A stretch of 64,000 nt of DNA from Euryodendron excelsum (GCA_033060915.1 CM065384.1:36101001-36165000); one strand, 5' to 3'. Shown: positions 22,936 to 36,285, counted from the stretch's first letter. Numbers and translations are program-made. The notes: generated from the sequence alone by a model not told the origin.

Positions 22936-23102
22936 GAAGTTGGTTTGATAGAGTTTAAATTTAATTTTTTATTTTTTATTTATGAGTAAAAAGTTGAAAA
23001 CAAAAAAGTAAAAAAATTTTAAAAAATTTAATTTTTTTATTTATAAGTTAAAAAAGTCGAACCAAAAAAGCTTGAAAAATATTGTACCAAACTACCTAGA
23101 GT
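22936..23102. mobile_element. Small MITE related to that at 52657-52802
   Basis: The right end, gaaccaaaaaagcttgaaaa followed by attgtaccaaac, resembles the right end of 52657-52802. The left part (ggtttgatagagtttaaattt) is a diverged inverted counterpart. The interior is A/T homopolymer-rich. The ends are not exact. Confidence 0.4.
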
Positions 23103-23523
23103 ATGAGTTCTCGATTTTGATTTATTTTCATATCTAACATGGTTAATCATAATACATGCTTACAAATGTATGAAATTTACTTGATTAGTGAGGATGGTGG
23201 CCTCACCCGACCTTGTGTAATTACCCTATAGCAAAAATACATATGTATGTATATATATATATATATATATATTATCATGCATACACGGTATGGGAAAAAC
23301 ATTAGCATTTTATTAAGCTGACGACAAGCATTACATAAAATATGCAAAGCTACAAGCAATGGCAAAAAAGCTAGCCTACTTCAAGGCGTATAGATTTTAC
23401 AAAGATGGGCCACGAATCTCAACTGGCTGACCTTCCGTTATGTCATCTTCATACCCAGTTACGCATCATTAATTGACATAACTTCGCCACTCACACACAA
23501 GAGGTTATATATATATATATATA

Positions 23524-24713
23524 TTAATAGTGTACCCGTGCAATGTATATATAAAAAAAAAGAACGCATATGCATATATTTAAAAAAGGTCTTATTAACA
23601 AGTATTTTAAGAGCATATTTTAAGCATACTTTATCTCGTTGTACAAAACGTAGAAATTTGTGCTTTTACAATTTTTAATACTGAAAACACAATTACCAAC
23701 ACTACGTGTAACCAGACAAAGCATGCTTAAAATGTGCCCTTAGGGCACATGTTAGCATTTGTCATTTAAAAATTGGTTAATAAACAAACGTGTAGTATAG
23801 ATTATAAATTAATAAATATTAACAAAAAATTTTATATTTGAACACCTAGAAACTATAAAACAACAATGATTTAATTCTAAACCTACATAGATATGCACTT
23901 CTTCTAATGCTCTTTCATAATATATAAGTTTTTTCTATATGCATCTTATATAATACTATCTATTTACTTTAAAAAGTTTTTTAATAACATAAAGAGAAAC
24001 TGTAATAATACTAAACTTGTAGAAACAATAACAATAATAAGGCATATTGGTTAAAGTTAGAACTCAAAATTGTAGTTAAAAGATTAATTAAATTATTGTA
24101 ATTTATTAATAAATACTTAATTACATATGTAAAAGTTGAAGCTATTGATGCAAGGTTTGTAAATTTGGTGCTAGTAAGCAATATTGAGATAAATTTTGTC
24201 CAAATATAAATTTTATGTAATATGTTAATTTTATATGAATAACCTACCTCAAATATAAGTCTTTTTAATATCAAACTCTATTATAAAGGGAAATGACTTA
24301 GACTTTGATTATATATAAGGAGTTGTTTCTTGTATATAATAGTAATTTAACCTTAAAGACATAATTGGATAGAACTTTAAATTACGTATTATGTTTTCTG
24401 AAATAATTTGTAGAGGCATAATTAGATAAAGACTTTGTACTTAAAATTAGATTACGTAATATATTTCATGAGTTAATATGTAGAGACTTAATTGAATAGG
24501 TCTTTATATTTAATAGGAAACTTTGTTAAATTTTAATAAAAATTAGTTGGGCAATATGACTTGTACTTAAATAGAAAATTTTATTGAATCATTATGAGAA
24601 TTGGTAGGCCAATCCTTATTGTCCTGTGAGATAAAATATTAAAAATATAAAAATATAAGAAATGCCATATAAACGCCACTTAGGAGCAAGAATACAACTT
24701 TTATATGTATAGA
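23524..24713 (-). mobile_element. Possible non-autonomous Helitron-like element
   Basis: On the minus strand the right end starts a|tctatacatataaaag, a common Helitron-type 5' terminus (TC after A). The left end reads tgcacgggtacactattaat, a GC-richer end as in Helitron 3' termini, but there is no clean CTRR end or complete hairpin. The interior is AT-rich without a helicase ORF. Confidence 0.3.
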
Positions 24714-26757
24714 TATATATATGATGTGTGTGTGAATGGACATGATTAGTTTGTCTCTCTTTTCCCCCACTAGTGCAATTCTATTTTGGGCATTATTTCA
24801 AATTTCGACTTTCTGACTAATAAAAGAATTATTGACCATAGTATGTACACCAGAATTCAAAACTTTTGCCAGTAATTTGAAGTTTTGACAACTTTAAGAA
24901 TTTGACGATCGATCATCAATATCTATAGCTTTCTTCTTCTTCCCTCGTTATTATGTTCTAGTACTGGGCAGAAGTCAATTGTATGAAAGCAAGACTTCAC
25001 GGTTTCATGTAAAATTTTCGAAGTCAACGTCCCTTCTAAGGAAAGATTATGTATCACAAAGATTAAGAAATGTCAAATGCAAAGTTTACCTTTTTTGAAG
25101 AGAATGCAAATTCCAATTTGTGTCCTCCTTCTTGAGTTCAAAAAAGGGATTGACAAGAATGACTATTCTCCTTTATCTTTTCTTTTTTAAATTGGATTAA
25201 TTCTGATTGACTCCTAAAATAGTTATTTAACTCTCTGTCTAGTTTACAAGTTCAACTCTTTGTTCTTCTTGTTGTTATCACGATCATTTTAAGTATAAAA
25301 ACTCAGGTGACCAAGCAAACATGAGTTTGAATTTCAGAGTCATTTTATGCAAACAACGTGCCTTCCCATACACAAATGATATGTAGGAATTACCAATGTT
25401 GGCTACATTCTTATCTTTTTTATTGGTTCACATGCATTTACTTGAGCTCAACAATAACATCAAAAGCTTTTTTTTTTTAATAAATAAAATACCATTTTCT
25501 TGATTAGTAGAAAAGAAAACCAAAAAAATGATAGTTTAATGCAATACTCTCATATGTGTGACAATCTTAGGTTGATTTTGTTCGTGGTTGCTCTGGATTT
25601 TGCTTGCAACTAAGTATCAACATCAAAAACAGTCTAGACTCTAGATCATTGCAAGCAAGCTAAAAAGATACATGCATCCACTCTACTCTCTTCCTTTACA
25701 ACCAGTTTATACCTTGCATGAGGAAAGGAAAGAGAGAGGAAGTGGGAGGAAAATTGTAGAAATTTTTTTTTGAAATCTCCCTAAGGTAGATACTAAAAAA
25801 AGAATAGAAGAAAAATAACTATTTCATTTTCTTTCCTCACTTTCCAAAATTTAATTTCTTTGATTTGGCAGTATGTGGTTCCAAAGACTCGGCGGCTTTT
25901 AACTTTCTAATTTTTTGTTGCCTATATGTGGTTTTTCTGTAATTATGTGTGGTCCCGCATGAGTTGTATTAATTTTGCGTCTCTGGTAGTGTTCATTTGC
26001 CATAGCCTATGGTCTGTTGTTTTCAACCCTTCGTCAAAAATTTAGTTTGTATCAATTTTTGTCTGTATTAATTTTTTTTAAATATTATTTTTCTTTTTTC
26101 ATTCTTAATTTTGAAGTACCATAGTTATTAGGAAATTCTTTTTTAGAGGAAAAACTCGTTTTCTCTAAAAACACGTTTGCATAACAGAGTTGAAACTCTT
26201 ATGAAATTTAAAGAAAAAGTTTTAAAAAACGTTTCAGGAACTCTATAGCATAATTTTAAAAAGATTGTCATAAATTCTTAAAAAAATATTGTGGAGGTTC
26301 TAGGAACACACTACTCTTAATTTTAACTATTTTTCATGCTCTTACATCTTATTTCTTAACAATATTATATATTTCCTTAATAAATTTATATAGTATAGCG
26401 TTTAGTATTTTAATTGTTCATGAAAATGTTCTAATACTTTATTTTGCTATTGTTAAAGTTCATAATAAATTTTTTTATAAATATCCTATTCAATCTTATA
26501 ATACTTAGCATTTCCATATTTTTCGTAATATTTTTAAATTGTGTTTCTTGTTTCTATTTTCTGTATCGTTTTTCACTTCTAATCAAATTATATATACAGG
26601 AAGCTGAGTTTTCTAGGTTAATCTAAACATGAATTTCCCATTCTTATGATTGGTTAAAGGAAAAATCACCCTCCTTCTCTTTTTTCTCTTTCCAATAATG
26701 AAAGCCCAACATCTTGTTTCCTACCTCCATTTAATCAAGAGATCTAAAAAAAGAAAT
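24714..26757. other. Intergenic, no gene seen
   Basis: AT-rich sequence with short ORFs only. A GT-rich stretch at about 25870-26035 loosely resembles retroposon 3' ends but has no tail. Nothing is assignable. Confidence 0.45.
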
Positions 26758-28147
26758 GACTAATTATACCAGTAATTCTTATATTTTGGACTCAGTCTCA
26801 ATTTTGTCCTTAAAGTTTCAATTTGAACAAAAATACTCTTTAATTTTACATTTTGTATCTAATAAGTCCAATCGAAAACCGACATTAGCAAAATAAACGA
26901 AAAGTAATCAAGTGCTATGCACATGAGTGGTAAAATAGTAAAATCATACAATTTCCCTATCTCTTTAACTCTTCTTCTTCTCTATCCTTTCTCCTCGGTT
27001 CTCTCTCTCCCTTACACTCCATTCCCTACAACAACACTGCCACCTACACCACAACCCTTCCCCCGACCACCTTCCACATATCCATAGCCTCCGAAGCAGT
27101 CACCCCTAGCCCATCATGCCATTGATTACTGGTCATCTACACACAGTCCTTTCGCCCATAGCTACCAAGTAACACTAGCATTTACAAACACATATATACA
27201 TGTATCTGTACATATACATATGCATATATATATATATATATATGCACAACTTTATAACTACAACATTGATCGAAAATTGGATTGAAATGGAACACAAATA
27301 AAATCAAACCAAAGAAATACACATATTGAAGTTCCAATTTTCCATAAGAATTATCTAGTTTGTTGGATATAATTGTAGTATTGAACAAACCCAAAAAAGA
27401 AGGGCTTAGAGAAAGGGAAAAAAAATAGGGGACACAGTAGACTAGATCAAAAAAATAGACCCAATGAAAAATTTTAAACCCAATTAGTTCTTCCTCTCTC
27501 AAAATTTAACATAATCCAATCAATAATGGAGGTTCCTACAAAGTAAACAACCTTTTTTTTATTACCTTTTCTAGATGGTGGGTCTTCCATGTGGTACAAT
27601 CAAAGAATGACCAAGTCTTGCTAGTTCAACCTAAAAACCCTTGCCACAACTTTTTTTTTCCTTTGCTTGTTCAATAGAAAAACCCCTTTGGAGAGGCGGA
27701 GGGTTTTGGTTGATGTGGTCATTGTGGTGAGATTGTGGATGGGTGGCTAGGTGGAGGGTGGTGGGAGAGCCCGAGGAAGGCCGTGGGAGGAGATATTGTG
27801 GTGACGCTATGGATGAGTGATGGTCGAGGAAGGGCCTGGAGGGTGGGTGGTGGAGCTAGAGTTGGGGAGGTGTGATGGAGAGGAAAAGGAAACAAAGAGT
27901 GAAGTAGAAGAGGGAGAGCGAGAAGCAATAAAAGAGGAGAGAGATAGAAAAATTGTATGGTTTTACTATTCTACTTCTCATGTGCATAGCAACTTATCAC
28001 TTTCTATTTATTTTGCTAACGTCCGTTTTCAATTAGACTTATTAGATACAAAATGTAAAATTAAAGGATGTTTTTGTTCAAATTAAAATTACAAAGATGA
28101 AATCGAGACTGAATCCAAAGTATAAGGACTATCAATGTAATTAACCC
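26758..28147. mobile_element. Long-TIR non-autonomous DNA transposon (Mutator-like)
   Basis: The first and last ~220 bp are inverted repeats: left gtcctta..., ttgaacaaaaa and tttaattttacattttgtat, then ctatgcacatgag; right, the same in reverse complement. The outermost bases are gactaattatacc and (reverse complement) gggttaattacat. Flanks are A-rich, so a 9-bp duplication cannot be judged. The interior is pyrimidine-rich on one side and purine-rich on the other and carries (TA)n at about 27224-27243. No transposase ORF is seen. Terminal sequence and long TIRs resemble Mutator-like MITEs. Confidence 0.75.
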
Positions 28148-29404
28148 AAAAAAAAATTTAAAAAATGATAAAAATGGAAGGGGAAAAACATGATGGGATA
28201 TAGATAGTGTTCAATTTGTTCACTCATAAGACCAAAAAAAGATAAAAACTTTGAACAATATTTTTAGGAAATAAGTAAATAAATAGACAAACAAATCTAG
28301 AAAGTACAAAAAAGAAATCAAATATTGAATGTCACTCGACAAGTACAAGAATCTAACAAGAACAAAATCTCATAATTTACAAATTTGAGGAGAAATTATA
28401 TTACTACTCATGGTGACTCTAGTTAAAATAACGAATTACGTTATAGAGTACAAGATGCTCATACACTGGCATGAATAAACTTAAAATTGCTTTAGCAATA
28501 GCCCCAATTTCCTTTCATGCTTGTGAAAATAATGTAAGGATGGATTTAGAAAGGACAAATTCATTAATCTAGTCAACGAACAGACGTTTATTCATTTGTC
28601 TGAAATCTAAATGCCTTCAATGTCAGAGATAACGTGCGAATGAATTATTCCCGAACTTTGTTCTTATCTCGGGTCAAATCTAAATGCTTTCAATATTAGA
28701 GATAACATGCGAATGAATTATTCCCGAACTTTGTTCTTATCTCGTGTCAAAATCAAAATCTAGTCAAAACTTTGTTCTTATCTCGTGTAAAAATCAAAAT
28801 CTAGTCAATGAATAGAGGCGTAAATGAAAAAGCCTTTTGCATGAATGAAAAAGGCTTTAATATTATCTCAAATATGTATGATATGGAGGGGAATTCATGC
28901 ATAATAGAGAATAAAAGCTTCTAGAGGTTGTAAATCGTATTGTCTCGAGCATCATTTTTGACATAAATAATGATTACATGAAAATTTTCCTATAAATTTT
29001 TCAAGAGTGTCTTTATCTCCTTTCTTTTTTATTCGTTTTTCATACATTCAGTTATGCAAGTCAGTTAAAAGACATCAACATGTAAATTAAAACACAAATC
29101 AAATACCACTTGACCGAGGAAGCCAGTGGATTGGCGTTTAAGTTTGTAATTTTTGGTGAAATTAAAATTTAGACAAAATAGTGGGTCAAAATTAAAATTT
29201 TCAAAATTTCAAATTATTTGACCAAATTTAAATATTTAGCATTACAAAAAATGGTCGTGTTAATAGTTGAATAATTGGATTGAATTTCAAAAACTACAAC
29301 TAAATTTGGTGAAATTCACTATCACAATCAGCACATCAAATTTAATTTAGAGAGATTAGGATTATAAATTCACCCACCCAAAAATAGGGAAAAACCTGAG
29401 AAAA
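28148..29404. other. Intergenic with a 70-bp tandem duplication
   Basis: Positions about 28607-28676 and 28677-28746 are near-identical (gcgaatgaattattcccgaa, ctttgttcttatctcg), and a 36-bp part (actttgttcttatctcgtgt, then aaaatctagtca) repeats again to 28806. There is no gene. Confidence 0.7.
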
Positions 29405-29914
29405 ATGAATTCTAATGTCGTTTTCGAATCGTCCGAAAATTATAAAAAAAAAAAAAAAAAAAAACGTTCTCCAAGTTTGGAGGAGATGGTGACAGCTTTC
29501 GTTCATGGGACTGTCAGACAGACTAGTCAGATTTGCTTTGGTGTAACCAAATTTGTAACTTGTAATACCAAAAGCTGGACACGTTTACAAAACGACAGAA
29601 AAGCGTTCAGATTGGCTGACGTGGCCAGCAGTCAGCAACGAAACACGGTTGGGAACACGCGCGACTTTGACGAGTCAAAGAATGTGATGTGGTCGTCGTC
29701 GTCTTACTCCGACCGCTTGATTCAACGCGGCCAAAACGTCACAATCATACGTTGCACCGTAATTTCTGTCTTGAGGCCCATCTTAGCTGTTAAACTGGTA
29801 CATGCCATTGGCGTATGGCTGTTGCTACGGTCTGCCGCACGTGCCTCTTGCCTTATTAATTATGTTGGGAGACGTTATTATTTTTATTATTTTAATCTTA
29901 GATTGTTAAGATGA
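29405..29914. promoter_or_regulatory. GC-richer island with promoter-like motifs, no gene attached
   Basis: After a run of about 20 a (29444-29464) the sequence is markedly GC-richer than its surroundings. It holds tgacgtgg, paired W-box cores in gactttgacgagtcaaag, acgcgcga, and a G-box-like gcacgtgc. One frame is open for 169 codons (29405-29914, plus), but its product starts with a poly-Lys run and has no recognisable domain. It may be a stranded promoter or a gene-derived fragment. Confidence 0.35.
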
Positions 29915-30074
29915 AAGTCACCAAAAACTATTTAGCGGAAAAAAAAAGTGCAGAAGTCAAGTCGATTTTTCAGTGTTAATGCCTATCAAATATTGTTATA
30001 TATTATTTATTTTATTACAAGTCTCTTTATTAATTACAAATTTATATTATTAATTTAATAAAACACCTAATATC

Positions 30075-30682
30075 TATAGTTATCATAGCCGAACCGATAA
30101 TTAAACTAGTCAAAACATTAGTTTAATAATTTACTGTTTCTTCAACAAGTTATACGATAAATAAATAATAAAATATTATTAAATAAAAATAATGGTTAAA
30201 AAAATATTAATGGGTTATATGATACTCACTCTCATACAATAATTCAAAATAAGTATAAAAAATAAATACTTATAAAAAAAATTGTAATAAATAAATAATT
30301 TTAAAAACATTCGACATGACTTTTTTTTCTCTCAAATTTAATATTTTTTAATCTAATACCCTCTTGTACTTTTTGTCTCCTCTTTCTTCCTTCTAATTTT
30401 TCCTTTTTTCTTATTATTCTATTTGTTTTATCGAAAGACCACAAAAGATATGTTTTTAAATAAACAAATGGTTTTAAATTCTATGCAATTTGGGCCATTT
30501 TGACTTTTTCTTAAAAAAACAGCCTGGTTCACTATATACCAGCAGGTTTACTGATTTTTAAAATACCTTCCAGTTAATATGCATTTTTGGTAAATTAATT
30601 TAATCAGACCGGTTCAAGGTCCAATTCTAGGTTCAACAAATTGAATTGGCTAGTCTAGTCTAGTCTGATTCTGATTACTATG
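30075..30682. mobile_element. MITE of the tatagttatc family
   Basis: The left end is tatagttatcatagccgaac and the right end (reverse complement) catagtaatcagaatcagac. It contains aaccggt/ggttcaa motifs also found in 47722-48659. The target duplication is not clean. Confidence 0.55.
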
Positions 30683-31495
30683 CCTATATTCTAATTTAAT
30701 AGGGATAAATATTGCACAGTTGGTACTACTTGACCATTAAACTTTTTTTCTTATTTGGTGCTCGTGGTCTTGCTCTACCAGACATAATGTTTATGAGTTT
30801 TATTACAATGTGTTGATGAACCCATAGGTATTATGTCTAAAGAAAGAAGACTCTGGTGCTCTTCAATCACTGCATAATTTCTCTGCAGGTTTTAATTCCC
30901 CATACTATGTTTCTTTGCAGTCATTTACATAATTTTCATTTTTTTGTTTTTTGTGCTTTTAGAAACAAAAATAAGTGAAAGTTTGAAACGTTTACATATA
31001 AAATAATTATTAAATATTAATTTTAAATTTTAAAACTATTATTCAAGATTGGGCTATTTAAAAAATTCACAAAAATAGTTTACGAAATGAGTTTTTAGTA
31101 GAAGTTTTCATTTTTTTTTTTAGCTTTTTGAACGAAAATCAATTTTCAAAAACTATCCAAACCAGCTTCTTTCTTGAATAAATTTTGAATTTCTCGTTTT
31201 TCTCAGTTTTTACCAAATCAAAATTTCATAATTTATAACTCATGAACTAGGTCTTTTCGCTTTTTCTTATTATTATTATAAAAAATTTCGTTAATGGTAG
31301 TGGATTACACAATTATCCCCTAAACATATTCCTTGCAAAGTCGAATAAATGTGGTGCACAATATTATGAATCTAATGCCACAACTAAAGCTTTACCATTT
31401 TTAAAATTCTATATATGTTTAAATAATCTAAGCCCTTTACAAAATTATTAAATTAATCTAAGTAATTTTATAAATAGAATTAATTCCATCATATA
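30683..31495. other. Intergenic, no gene seen
   Basis: AT-rich; no ORF, terminal repeat or conserved segment recognised. The same applies to 29915-30074. Confidence 0.45.
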
Positions 31496-33231
31496 TGTTA
31501 GACCAGGTGGCAACCCAAGAGAAGGGATGCATTAGGTTTATAATTAAAAATTAAAATTTAAAATAATCTAGTGCACTTAATTTCTAAGATGTGAGATGCA
31601 ATAGAAAAAATATAAAATATTAATTTAGCTAAGTAATGAATAAAACAAGCCAAAATATGATCAATGTGAGATTAGTATAATGGATTCAAGTGTGTGCATC
31701 TCAAGTATATCAAGACTATATATATAAGAAAGATATTAAGTAAGATATAAAGAGAGAAAAGAGAAGAGATCAAACAAAACGATTTAAAGTGGTTCGATTG
31801 GCTTCTCTTATGCCAAACCTACATCCACCTCTAAGGGTCCTTCCTTGGGCAAATCCACTATTTTTCAAATAGTTTTACACCACTAGCTTGCCCGATTGCT
31901 AGCAACATTTACACCAAGTGTTTTGTTCCAAAAAAACTCAAAAAACAACCCTTTGTTTTGCTCCCCAAAACAAAACACCATAAGCAACTTTTTCTCCAAA
32001 TGTTCCTCATAATAACTCAAGAAATAAATTTTAAAAGTTTGATGACCCTTTTACAAATGATATAGGGAAGTTGAAACTCATAACTATAAATACAAAACTT
32101 TTAAGATTTGAATGAAATAATGAAGCTCAAAGATGAGATGGAATAATGAAAAAGTAATGCTTAAAACTTGAAGATCTTGATGAATATCACTTTCTATGCT
32201 CAATTTTTGTAATCTCTTGTGTGTACCTTACTTCTCTTGTGTATTTCTATTTATAGAGGAAAAGTAGTGGATTATTTGCAGCTTAAAATCACCTTCTAGC
32301 CGTTGGAGAAGTTTGAACACATTTATTCCTGTTTGAACAAAGTTGCTGCCAGTCAGATAATTAAATTTTAAATCAGATTACTTCTGTTTCTCTTCAATCG
32401 TCTTGATAATATTTGAATTTAAAAATATTTATAACAGAAAAGTTATAGACATGGAAGTTAGCTTTTCAAAATCTTAATAATCAGATTGATTCAATGGTCA
32501 AATTAAAAGTTATCATCAAAATACTCAAGCTGTCTCCTAGTAGGCATATTTAAATTTCTGCAGAGTTGTCTTTACTTCCATTTTGATTTTCTCCCTTATA
32601 ACGTTTGAATTTGAAAATGTCTATAAAATAAAAGTTGTAATGATAGAAGTTAGCTTTTAAGAACTCAAGAATCATGTCAATCCAATGATCAGATCAAAAG
32701 TCATCATCAAAATACTCAAGCTATCTCCCAGTTGGTATATGTTTGAACTTCTACTCTAATGTGTCACATTCCAACTCATTTTTATCCCACAAGACATTAT
32801 ATTCATGAAATCTTCATAAAATACCATTTGTTGGAATTTGAGTCTTATTTCCAATTCCACAAAAATGAGATCAGTCCAACGATTAGATCAAAAGTTATGT
32901 ACATAATACTGAAACTATCTGCAATGAGCTTTCTTACCATTATCTTTGACTTAGTCTTTTTTTTCATGCTATGCATTTCTTTTAAGTACAAGATTAACAA
33001 TAACTTCAAGAAATGTTGGATAATTAAAATTTAAAACATAAATAAAAAAATTAAATAATTTATCATTGAAATACACAATGTATTTAAACTTTTAACATGA
33101 AATTCTTTAAAAATCTTAACTCATTCATCAAACATACATTATTATGAAATCTTGAGATTAACCAAATTTTAATCATTAAAACATTTATATTTGTTATTAT
33201 CAAAATCAATTAATGAAACTTGAGGCTAACA
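31496..33231 (-). repeat. 3' LTR of the second copia element
   Basis: 1736 bp with tg...ca ends, aligned throughout with 38300-40009. It is bordered on its right by the polypurine tract. Confidence 0.9.
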
Positions 33232-33247
33232 ATCTCTCCCTTTTTGA
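33232..33247 (-). other. Polypurine tract of the second copia element
   Basis: The minus strand reads tcaaaaagggagagat directly before the LTR start tgttagcc. This is the plus-strand DNA priming site expected here, and it confirms the element's orientation. Confidence 0.8.
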
Positions 33248-33479
33248 TGGTGACAACCATTAATTATTTAGAAACATATATGAAGTAATTATCTCAAGAT
33301 TTTGTAAAACAAAATGATTATATCTCTCCCTCACTACTTGACTTCTCCTAATAAGTCAGTATTTACATCTCAATTTCTTTTAGAAACACTATATTTCTCC
33401 CCTTTGTCATTAACAAAAAGAAATATAGTAACAAGTATATGTTCCCCCTACAAAAATAAGAATAAATATATTTATCATT

Positions 33480-34140
33480 CTCCCAGAAATTCATCAAAAT
33501 CAGGTATTTATATAATAGGATTAGACATACCAAGTTCTCCTCTTATAAAACAAAATCTATCTTCACTTAAGGGTTTTGTGAAAATATCAGCTAATTGATG
33601 GTCAGTGTTAACAAATTCAATAACAATATCACTTTTTTTAACATAATTTCTTATAAAATGATGTCGAATTTCAATATGTTTAGTTTTGGAATGTTAGATT
33701 GAATTTTTAGATAAGTTAATAGCACTAATATTATCACATCTAATAGGAATATGATCAAAATATGATCTAAAATCTTCTAATTGTTGTTTCATCCATAAAA
33801 TTTTAGCACAACAACTCTCAGTCGCAATATATTTGGCTTTAGTAGTGGATAAAGCAACTGAATTTTGCTTCTTACTAAACCATGAGATTAAAGTGTGTTC
33901 AAGAAATTAACACGTGCCTCTAGTACTTTTCTATCAATTTTACTACCAGCATAGTTCGCATTAGAATATCCAATTAAATCGAAAGTTTTGTCTTTAGGAT
34001 ATCACAATCCTATATTTTGCGTTCTTAATAGATAACGAAATATTCTTTTAGCAGCAGTAATATGTAATTATTTGGGGCATGATTGAAATCGAGCACACAC
34101 TAAGCATAATATCAAGTTTACTAGCAGTTAAGTAAAGTAT
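33480..34140 (-). pseudogene. Copia RNase H remnant
   Basis: Minus-strand reading gives a series of RNase H motifs: KQNSVALSTTKAKYIATESC, then SCCAKILWMKQQ, then HHFIRN, ending with NTDHQLADIFTKPL, the usual copia pol C-terminus. Stops and at least one frameshift interrupt it. Confidence 0.85.
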
Positions 34141-35030
34141 TGAGTCAATCATACCTCGTTATTTCTTTTCATCTAGTGGCTTACCGTTTTCATCTTTGTC
34201 AAGATTTGTAGTAGTATCCATTGGAGTCCCAATAGGCTTTAAGTTCTCCATTTCAAACATTTTTAATAAGTCCTTCATGTACTTGGATTGATTGATGAAA
34301 ATGTCTTCCTTAGATTGCTTAATTTGGAGTCCAAAAAAGAAATTTAATTCTCCTATCATACTCATTTCAAAATCTTCCTGCATACATTTAGAAAAGCCTT
34401 TGCACACCTCTTCATTAGTAGCACCAAAAATAATATCATCAACTTATATTTGCACTACTAACATGTCCTGATATTTAGATTTTATAAAAAGAATAGTATC
34501 AATTTTTTCTTTTGAAAAATCATTATTAATAAAAAAATTACTTAATCTTTCATATCATTCTCTAAGAGCTTGTTTTAAACTATATAAAACTTTTGTAAGT
34601 TTAAAAATGTGATTTGAAAAATCATGATTTTGAAAACTAGAAGGTTGTTCAACATAAACCTTTTCTGAAATATGGCCATTTAAAAATGCGCTTTTAACAT
34701 CTATTTAGTAAAATTTGAAATTATTAAAACATGCAAATGCAAACAACATTCTAATAGCTTCAAGTCGAGCTACTGGTGCAAATGTTTCATGAAAATCAAT
34801 TCTTTCTTCTTGGTTGTAACCTTGAGCTACCAATCGAGCTTTATTTCTAATAACAACCCTAGATTCATCTATTTTGTTTCTATCCATCACGGGATAGTCA
34901 TTAGGTCTTGGAACTAAAGTCCAAACCTTATTTTTTTTCAAATTGATTTAACTCTTCTTGCATAGCTAAGATCCAACTTTCATCATTTTCGACATCTTTA
35001 AAATATTTAGGTTTAATTTGAGATAAAAAT
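34141..35030 (-). pseudogene. Copia reverse transcriptase remnant
   Basis: Segments in order on the minus strand are VIRNKARLVAQGYNQEE, FHETFAPVARLEAIRMLFAF, IDVKSAFLNGHISEKVYVEQ (after a stop), LKQALRE, then VDDIIFGATNEEVCKGF (the YVDD catalytic region, preceded by a stop) and EDFEMSMIGELNFFFGLQIK. These match SIRE-lineage copia RT. At least four in-frame stops remain. Confidence 0.9.
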
Positions 35031-36004
35031 GCTAAATTACCATAAATATTACGAAAAGAAGAACGAGTTTATATATGTTGTAAGGGATTACCAATAATCA
35101 ACTCTTTAGAATGATTGTTTGCATACGTCCTATCTTTTGGCAAGCCTTGTGCATTTTCTTTGGATCTTTCTTCACTTGGAGGAAACTCAGTTGAACTTTC
35201 TCCTTGATTCTTTTCTATGAAAGATTGCTTTAAAAAGCCATCTTCTCTTTCCATAATGGTAAGATCTTTCATATTTTGTTCAATATTTATATCATCGCCA
35301 CTTGCAATTTTCTTGAAAGAAATATTACTAGATTCATCAAATGCTACATGAATAGATTTTTCCACCACTAAAGTTTTTTTGTTAAAAATTCTATAAGTTT
35401 TACTAGATATCGAATACCCAAGAAATATGGCTTCATCAGATTTAGCATCAAATTTACCCAAATTATCTTTGTTATTATTCAAAACAAAATATTTACATTT
35501 AAAACTATGAAAATAACTAATATTAGGTTTTCTTCTTTTCCAAAGTTCATATAGGGTTTTTTTAAGCATAGGCCTAATCCTAGTACAATTCATAACATAA
35601 CAAGCAGTATTAACAGCTTCAGCCCAAAAATATTTTAGTAGATTATTTTCACATAACATTGTTCTAGCCAATTCTTCAAGAGTTTTAATTTTTCTTTTTA
35701 CTACACTATTTTGTTGTGTTTTTGGTGCCAAAAAATTATGTTCAAAATAATTTTCGTCACAATATTTTTCAAATTGTAAATTGTCAAATTTATCACCATG
35801 ATCACTTTTAATAGTTGTAATTATAAAACCTTTTTAATTTTGAACTTTTCTACAAAATTTTACAAAAGTATGTAATGCATCATCTTTATGTGCAAGAAAA
35901 AATGTTCATGTATATCTTGGATAATCATCAACAATGACAAATGCATATTGCTTTTCACCCAAACTAATTGTCCTAGTTGGACCAAATAAATCCATATGTA
36001 ATAA
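35031..36004 (-). pseudogene. Copia integrase remnant
   Basis: The minus-strand ORF 35731-35069 carries the integrase C-terminal half: LEELARTMLCENNLLKYFWA, then NTACYVMNCTRIRPMLKKT and FLGYS. The catalytic core upstream (35740-36000) is present in pieces, including YAFVIVDDY and IKSDHGDKFDN, broken by a stop and a frameshift. In the family, this enzyme inserts the cDNA into the genome. Confidence 0.85.
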
Positions 36005-36285
36005 TTATAATGGTCTAGAGGAAAAAATAATATTTTTAGATTTAAAAGAAGTTCTAGTTTGTTTTTCTTTTTGACATGCATCACAAAGCTTATCTTTTTC
36101 AAATTTGATTTTTGGTAGTCCAATGACTAAATTATTTTTAGAAAATTTTGAAATCAAATTCATGCTAGCATGTGCAAACCTTCTATGCCATAACCAATTA
36201 CTATCACTCACAGCTGAAAAACATTTAACATCACTAAAAGATATATCATTAAGATGAATGACGTATATATTTTCATACATATGAC
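36005..36285 (-). pseudogene. Copia GAG-pre-integrase (HHCC) domain
   Basis: 91 codons open on the minus strand. LWHRRFAHAS and LCDACQKEKQ supply the H-H-C-C zinc ligands of the integrase N-terminus. It is broken from its neighbours by frame changes. Confidence 0.85.

Noticed and set aside
27719..28086. Pro/Leu-rich and Glu-rich ORFs
   Set aside because: They are in the purine/pyrimidine-rich interior of the long-TIR transposon; composition alone keeps the frames open.
29405..29914. 169-codon protein gene
   Set aside because: It starts with a poly-Lys run from a poly(A) tract and has no recognisable family. I describe the region as an island instead.
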